Assembly (NCBI RefSeq): GCF_020520425.1
Contig: NC_079488.1
Span: 89,943,285 to 90,007,284 of the forward strand
Reading direction: 5' to 3'
DNA length: 64,000 nucleotides
Origin: Spinacia oleracea
Taxonomy: Eukaryota; Streptophyta; Magnoliopsida; Caryophyllales; Amaranthaceae
The notes below the pieces were generated by a model. That model worked only from the letters and a program-made list of their open reading frames with translations. It was not told the origin of the DNA and ran no database searches. A program made the position numbers and the translations under genes. Shown here piece after piece: positions 58,372 to 64,000 of the stretch (positions are counted from its first letter, which is position 1; each line of letters opens with the position of its first letter).

Positions 58372-58384
58372 TGCCCCCCAGACC
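58372..58384 (-). other. Polypurine tract of the second element
   Basis: On the minus strand GTCTGGGGGGCA lies directly before the LTR start. Confidence 0.7.
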
Positions 58385-58527
58385 CGGCCCATTTAGAATT
58401 AAATGGGTGGGTTTCCAGCTGTGAGAAGTCCAAAGGTTCTCTCTTTTTTCGAGGAGAAGACGATGCGAGTTCGTGGATGAATGACAAGTGTGGAGAGCGG
58501 AAGTTGGGTGGTTTTTTGGACGTGGCC

Positions 58528-58535
58528 TATAAATA
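58528..58535 (+). promoter_or_regulatory. TATA box of the antisense gene, second element
   Basis: TATAAATA in a GC-rich setting (gacgtggcctataaatacc), followed by a pyrimidine-rich stretch, lies about 250 bp before the antisense ATG at 58777. It is outside the LTR and faces the antisense gene. Confidence 0.65.
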
Positions 58536-58776
58536 CCGCATCTTTTCCCTAATTTCAAACTTTATTCACTCAAACGTTTTCCATATCTTCAGAATTCCGG
58601 CGATTTCTTTGGGTGTTTTCTTCATATCTTTGCGTATTCATCGCGGATTTGCTTCGGGACTTTACTTCGTTCGCTTCATCGGTGTTTTACGCTTCCGGAA
58701 AGGTAATTTGTTTTCCGTTTTTGCTTCCTTCTTTTCCTACTCCTTTCTGTGTATCTTCGGCACTCTCTGTTTCGCC

Positions 58777-61700
58777 ATGGCTGGGGGAAGATGGAAGAAG
58801 AAATCCGATGTGGTGTCCTCCTCTAGTGATGAGGAGGACAGGGTTGCTCCCGGGGTTGGTGTTGGAGAGGACTCGGGGAACGAGGCCCGTGCTGAGTCGA
58901 GCCAAGGGGCTGGCGTGACGGGTCGTTTTCCTATTCACTCGCTCTTTCCGAGGCGGTGGGAGGAGGCTGATCCCTTTGGGAGGCTTGCTAGCCTCTACGA
59001 GGACAAGTCCGAGATTGCTGGCCCGGATGGAGTGGCAGTTGATGGGAAGTGGCTGGTGGATGCCAAGAAAGGGAGGTATCATCGGCTTACCGAGGATTTA
59101 TATGGCATTCAACATGCCTTGGGCTATTGGTGCGAGCTCCCGAAGCAGAAAAATGCGAGGGTGACTCGTACTCCTCCGGAATACGTTCCTGTGTATCTCC
59201 ACCACTTCGACTACGGGCTTCGGTTCCCCTTGGATCCGTTCATCGCCCGTGTGCTGGAGGAGTACAACGTCTCATTGTGTCAGTTGACCCCGAAGTCCAT
59301 GCGCCATATTGTGGGGTATCGCTGGATGTGCGATTACCTCGGCTACGAGCCGTCGGTCGAGGTTTTCAAAGAGATGCATGAGCTCGTGAGGAACGCGAAT
59401 GCCGAGGCTGGTTGGTGGGCCATCAACAACAAGAATATACGGAAAGGCGAGGATCTTTATATGACCGCTTTTCCGTATGTATCCTCGGTCCACGGGTGGA
59501 AAGAACGATGGTTGTTGGTCCGTGTTCCCGTTGATCTGAGGCATCCTCAGTATTTCACGCAGCCGAAGTGGTTCGTGAAGCCGGACCCTTCGATGTCGCG
59601 GGTTGGCCCTGTTGATCGAGAGAATCCTGATCACGCCATGCAGCTGGAGTGGTTTAAAGCCAAGACGGCTCGAGAGCCGATGTATTGGCTTCCGAACCTG
59701 CACTATATCACACGGGAGGTCATCCTCGCTGCTGCTGGTCTCAGTAGGATATATGACAGGGGTGAGGTTTTCTTTGCTGAGATCGTGCTTCAGTTGGGGT
59801 GTTGGCCTCCCCTTTCTTTACCCCTTTGAATCTCATCTTTTCTATCTCTTCTTTTTTGTGTAGATCAAGGCGAGAAAGCTGTTGACCCTGCGTTGCTTGG
59901 TTACCAGCTCAACGGCGAAGGGGTTCTCATTCGTTGCCCTCCCTACGATTTCAAAGCGCAGAATCCTCGGCAGCCAAAGCTCGAGGATCACAAGTTCTCG
60001 GATCACGCTCTTGCGCATATGGAAGACGTTCGAGCCGACCCTTGGGATTCTCAGAATCCTGGAGAAGCTGTCCCGAGGCGGACAGTGCTTCCTGAATTGG
60101 TAACTACCTCTGATCCGGTAACGCTGATTAGTTCGCTCATTTTGTTTAGACTTCGGATCTATGGATTCTTGTGGTCTCGCTTTTGACCCTGTCTTCGGTG
60201 TCTGTTTTTCTTAGGGACCAGAGGTAACAGCCGCTGCGCCTGTCATTTCCTCTGCTTCGTCTCCTCCATCTTTCGCCGCTCCCGAGGTAATCGATCTTAC
60301 ATACGTACTCTGTTTACCTTCTTCGTCGTTTTGGTCGTTTCTCATCCGCCCTCTCTTTTTGTAGGAGTCGAAGAAGCTAAAGAAGAGGAAAGCTTCGGAG
60401 AAAGAGACTTCTCCTAAGAAGCACAGAAAGGAGAGGTCTCCTTCGAATTTGAAGAAGAAAGTTGCTTCTTCGTCGAAGGTAACCCCTAGTCCCGAAGTTC
60501 TCGAGTTTTTGAGCCGTCGCCCTTATCTGACTGAGGAAAGAATTCGGCAGGTTGTTGCTGCGGATCCCAGTCTAGCTGAGGCGGGCAAACTCTACCTTGC
60601 TCGACAGAAGGAAGAGATGGGTCCGCCGCCGAGCCTCGGGAGTAAGCTTCCGCTCCCTAGCCAGAAGCTGAAAAGCGTGGCGATTCTGGTACAGGACGAG
60701 CCTGTGAACCAGCCCATGGGCGAAGAGTTTACTACGCCTTCGCCTCTGAAGGCTGAGTTCACTCCAGTGGGGGGGACTGTCGCTGATGTCACTCCGATGG
60801 TGGAGATGTTCGAGATGGATCCCCCTTTTGGGGCTGCTGAGGCTGCCGAGGCTGCTGGGTCTGAGGACGCTGCTGTGGCTGGGCAGGGGAATGATCTGCA
60901 AGATCCCCCGAAGGTGGTTGTCGACCTTACCTCTTCGGGTACTGAGGAAGGTGGTCCTTCGGCAGCCAAGGGCGCTGATTTTACGGTTCCCGAAGATGGG
61001 GAGCTCGGCCCTCAACGCGGACTGAAAGGGAAGTTCCGTGAGACTTTGGGCTCCACATCTACTTCGGTGTTGGAGCATCTAGCCTACCCTTCCTTCGACG
61101 TGTCGATCAGGAGGGTTCCTCGGAAGGTGAGGGACACCATGGCTCGGTTTGCTCGTGCTTCTGTTCTGGGTGAAGACCCCGAGGCACACCGCGAGTCCAT
61201 GATTGGCGTGTCCCTGGGCAGGAGGCGAACCACCCTACTCAAATGGCTCAGTTCCATTTGAACGAGGTAAGCATCATTTCTTTCTTGTGATTTTTGCTTT
61301 TACTCTTCTTTTGTATTCACTGTTCTTTTTCTCATCCTCGTAGGCGCACTTCTGGTCTTCCTTCGCTGCTGAATGTCAGTATTTTGACGAAGTGAGGCTG
61401 GCCAGATTTGAGGAGCGCTATGATCATGATGTTCCTCTTCTGGATGAGAAGGCGAACACTCTCCTTGCCGAGCTTGAAGAAGCAAAGGGCTTGGTTGCCG
61501 AGTTTACTCGGGAACAGACGGGCACACTCGAGCTGCTCGGCAAGGGGATTCATGATCTGAAGTCGGAGATGGAGGCTGATGCTCGGGAGCACGAGGCCTT
61601 GAAGACGGAGAAAGCTGAGGAGAAGGCTCGCTTTGACGCTGCGCTGCAGAGCAAGGATGTTGTCATCCTGAACCTTCGCGAGAGCGCTCAGAAGTTTACG

Positions 61701-62075
61701 GCTGCTCTTGAACGGATCCCCGTGCTTGAACACGAAGCTGATGAGCTTAAGGCCAAGGTTCGTCAGCTCGAAGCGGAGAAAGCCTTGTTGTACACCGCCG
61801 ACCAGTGTCGAGACCAATACTGGGAGGGGATCCTTGGTGCTCGTCGGATGTTTGCCAAGCACATGCCTGACTTCAAGTGGACTGAGCATGTGCCTCAATG
61901 GCTCGAGGCCGAGGATAACTTGGTGGAATGCCAGGCTGACAGAGACGATGCTTCCGGGGAGCTCGAAGAAGCTGCTAAGGCGCAGCAAGCTCGGAAGGTC
62001 GCCTCGGAAGGTGATACCACTGCCGGCGCCTCTTCGCGGTCTGCTCCTCAGGGACGCGTTGGTGATGTCCCTTAG
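58777..62075 (+). CDS. Spliced antisense gene of the second Tat-type element, frameshifted
   Basis: Five exons opposite to pol: 58777-59761, 59864-60099, 60215-60286, 60365-61266 and 61344-62075, with GT-AG introns. The product would be about 975 aa. It starts MAGGRWKKKSD, with no H3-like tail, then has an acidic Ser/Asp/Glu part. The shared domain follows (LRFPLDPFIARVLEEYN, QLTPKSMRHIVGY, GWWAINN), and then VILAAAGLSRIYDRG at the first intron. Exon 4 opens with a Lys-rich, nuclear-signal-like stretch (KKLKKRKASEKETSPKKH). Exon 5 is a long coiled coil. Exon 4 has 902 nt where 903 are needed, and the frame changes at the G run near 61216-61218, which fits a 1-bp deletion. The first and last introns match those of the other element in place and phase (1 and 0). 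Function unknown. Confidence 0.82.
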
Positions 62076-62539
62076 AAACTCGGGCAGTCGTCTTACTCAG
62101 AGTCGGTCGGTTCCAGTTGAGGGCCTCCGAACTTGCGATTTATTTTCTCCCTTTTTGCCTCGGTGCTGCGTTGTACTTTAATAATTTCTTTTTGCTTTCC
62201 TTTAGTACTTCGGTAAGCCGATGTTTTGTCTGTTGATGGCTGCCGAATTTAGCTTTTTCTTTTGGTCATTTTGCTTTCAATCTTTGAGGACTCCTCGGGC
62301 TGTGCCGAGATTTAGTTGGTATGATTGTACTTGTCCCCCCCAAATATTGAATAAAAAATGACTTTGCTGTTTCGTACACTACCGAAGTATCTGCTTTTGA
62401 ATCCACCGTTTTTCTAAGTTGTTTCCTCGTTTGCGAGCTTTCCCAATCCGCAGGTTTTCTAAGACTCGTTTCGAGTCTTGCTTAGGCTCTGCGGGTGGAT
62501 TCGGTAGCTCTGGACTCTTAGTCTTTGATTTCCTTGGAG

Positions 62540-62940
62540 TTTCGCTTCCGAGCTCTTCAGATCCGTGGATCTGTTTTGAGAGTGCTTTTGAGCTTTTTAA
62601 CGTATGTAGATGTGTTCAGAGTCTGCTTTTGATCTCTTCAGATCCGTGGATCTGTTGAGTCTGCTTTTGAGCTCTTTTAATGTTTGTAATGTTTAGAGTC
62701 TGCTTCTGAGCTCTTCAGATCCGTGGATCTGTCGAGTCTGCTTTTGAGCTCTTTTAATGTTTGTAGACATGTTTAGAGTCTGCTTCTGAGCTCTTCAGAT
62801 CCGTGGATCCTTCGAGTCTGCTTTTGAGCTCTTTTAATGTTTGTAGACATGTTTAGAGTCTGCTTCTGAGCTCTTCAGATCCGTGTGGATCCGTCGAGTC
62901 TGCTTTCGAGCTCTTTTAATGTCTACTTCTGCTCTTCCGA
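62540..62940. repeat. Tandem repeat of about 80 bp after the antisense gene
   Basis: About five units are present, each with cagatccgtggatc (near 62559, 62639, 62716, 62796 and 62876) and gagtctgcttttgagctc. Single further copies of gatccgtggatc occur to about 63015. The array lies between the convergent ends of the antisense gene and pol, like the array at 31531-32570, but has a different sequence. Confidence 0.9.
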
Positions 62941-63335
62941 CTTCTTGTGGTTCGAAAACCTGGGCAAGAAATCGCAAGTCTGACTTAGCTATGAGTTTCG
63001 GGGATCCGTGGATCTGAGCCTAACTCTTTATAGTTGTTCGAGACTTTTTTTGCGAACGGAATGTCCCTGGGTACCGCGAATCCGAGGGTTCTGGACGGTA
63101 CCTTGCGGGTTGTTTCGAATTAGCTATTTCTTGGGCCTTTTGACCCCAGGAAATGGCTACTTCGGGTTGTTTTTAGCTTCGGATTGATCAGATCCGAAGT
63201 TGCATGTATTCGTATGAAAACATAGTGACAGAAAAATAAAAAAGACATAGGGATATGTTTAATGAAACACATGGTGCCAGTGGCTTTCCTCTTCTCATTA
63301 AACGACTTACTTGGAATACAAAAGGAGGGGTGAGA

Positions 63336-64000
63336 TCATACAAAATATTTCTTGAGAACATCGGCATTCCAATGGTTCTTCAAGATGGTTCCATCTAACT
63401 GTTTAAGCATAAAGGTGCCAGTCCTCTTTTCAGAGTGGATGATGTATGGTCCTTCCCATGTTGCCGAGAGTTTTCCGTGGATCTTTCCCTTCTGAACCGC
63501 AGCAGCATTTCTGAGCACTAGATCACCGATCTTTAGAGGTCTGGCATTGACTCTTCGGTTGTAGTGTTTGCTGACTCTTTGCTGATAGGCTGCGTTGAGA
63601 GTTCTGGCTTCGTCCCGAGCCTCATCTAGTAGATCCAAGGATTCGGACAGAAGTTGATTGTTGCTTTGCCCATGGATTCCATCATACTTGTTGTATGCTT
63701 GGACCCTTAAGCTTTCTGTTCTGATCTCTACAGGGATGACAGCTTCGGAACCGTAAACCAAGTGGAAGGGTGTTTGTCCTATGGCTTCTTTCTCGTTGGT
63801 CCGAAGGGACCAGAGTGTCCCAGGGAGCTCCTCTAGCCATTTGCTTTTTTCGTTCTCAACCCTCTTCTTGAGTGCATTGAGGATGAGTTTGTTTGCGGCT
63901 TCGGCTTGGCCATTTCTCTGAGGATGGCACACTGCTGAGTAGGCGAGGTGGATACCGAACTGTTTACACCATCTTTGCAGTGGTGTGTTGTCGAATTGCT
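63336..64000 (-). CDS. Ty3/gypsy integrase C-terminal part (partial)
   Basis: The frame is open to the window edge on the minus strand. It shows the end of the integrase core (QFGIHLAYSAVCHPQRNGQ, with the catalytic Glu in GQAEAANK), then WSLRTNEKEAIGQTPFHLVY and GSEAVIPVEI. The C-terminal fold (PLKIGDLVLRN, ATWEGPYIIH) follows, ending HWNADVLKKYFV. The matching part of the first element has the same order but clearly different sequence, so the two belong to different families of one lineage. No stop is seen in this part. No chromodomain follows. Confidence 0.9.
   Translation of the reverse strand, partial: QFDNTPLQRWCKQFGIHLAYSAVCHPQRNGQAEAANKLILNALKKRVENEKSKWLEELPGTLWSLRTNEKEAIGQTPFHLVYGSEAVIPVEIRTESLRVQAYNKYDGIHGQSNNQLLSESLDLLDEARDEARTLNAAYQQRVSKHYNRRVNARPLKIGDLVLRNAAAVQKGKIHGKLSATWEGPYIIHSEKRTGTFMLKQLDGTILKNHWNADVLKKYFV

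Larger units (their letters stand above)
57935..64000 (-). mobile_element. Second Tat/Retand-type Ty3/gypsy element, 3' part
   Basis: On the minus strand the order is integrase end (64000-63336), spacer with tandem repeats, a spliced gene on the opposite strand, polypurine tract and 3' LTR. This is the same order as in 24812-37393. The 5' part lies outside the window, so its target duplication and LTR age cannot be read. It sits in a MITE-like sequence (cctctgtcctaatttacttg at 57866-57885). Confidence 0.88.

Overview
The window is nuclear DNA of a flowering plant. Evidence: many GT-AG introns, a mitochondrial isovaleryl-CoA dehydrogenase gene, an S1FA gene, a plant lectin receptor kinase, a plastid ndhE fragment, and nearly every class of plant transposable element. 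It looks like a eudicot. A double-knottin peptide gene and Tat/Retand-type retrotransposons would suit Caryophyllales, but that placement is weak. I support only four intact host genes, in a matrix that is mostly mobile DNA.

Layout. 1-4.3 kb: part of a Tekay-like LTR (minus strand), then a solo LTR carrying a cluster of 12-bp GC-rich palindromes. 6.1-17.4 kb: the IVD gene on the minus strand in 15 exons, with a small LTR element in intron 8 and a Tourist-like MITE in intron 3. 18.5-20.3 kb: S1FA on the minus strand, with its start codon at the end of an upstream exon. 20.9-23.2 kb: a tRNA-derived SINE, then a Mutator-like element holding a broken PPR gene. 24.05-38.06 kb: a solo LTR of the same family as the one at 2.6 kb, split by a young 12.6-kb Ty3/gypsy element. 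38-42 kb: LINE tail, Copia relic, Mutator MITE and Helitron, each of the last two with clean ends. 42.7-45.9 kb: an intron-split gene for a secreted peptide with two six-cysteine domains. 46-58 kb: hAT-like, Mutator-like and Copia fragments around an intact G-type lectin receptor-like kinase, plus a plastid DNA insert. 57.9-64 kb: the 3' part of a second Ty3/gypsy element, minus strand, running off the window.

The most notable system is in the two Ty3/gypsy elements. Each has, between the end of pol and the 3' LTR, a multi-exon gene on the opposite strand. These antisense genes have canonical splice sites, share the phase and place of their first and last introns, have a TATA-like box of their own, and end in a coiled coil. 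The one in the first element begins with eight residues identical to the start of histone H3 (MARTKQTA), so removal of the initiator Met would expose an H3-like tail. Both antisense genes are now broken, by one in-frame stop and by one frameshift. Both elements also carry tandem repeats next to this gene.

All coordinates, splice joins and repeat ends were read by eye from the sequence. Family names rest on remembered motifs, not on a search.
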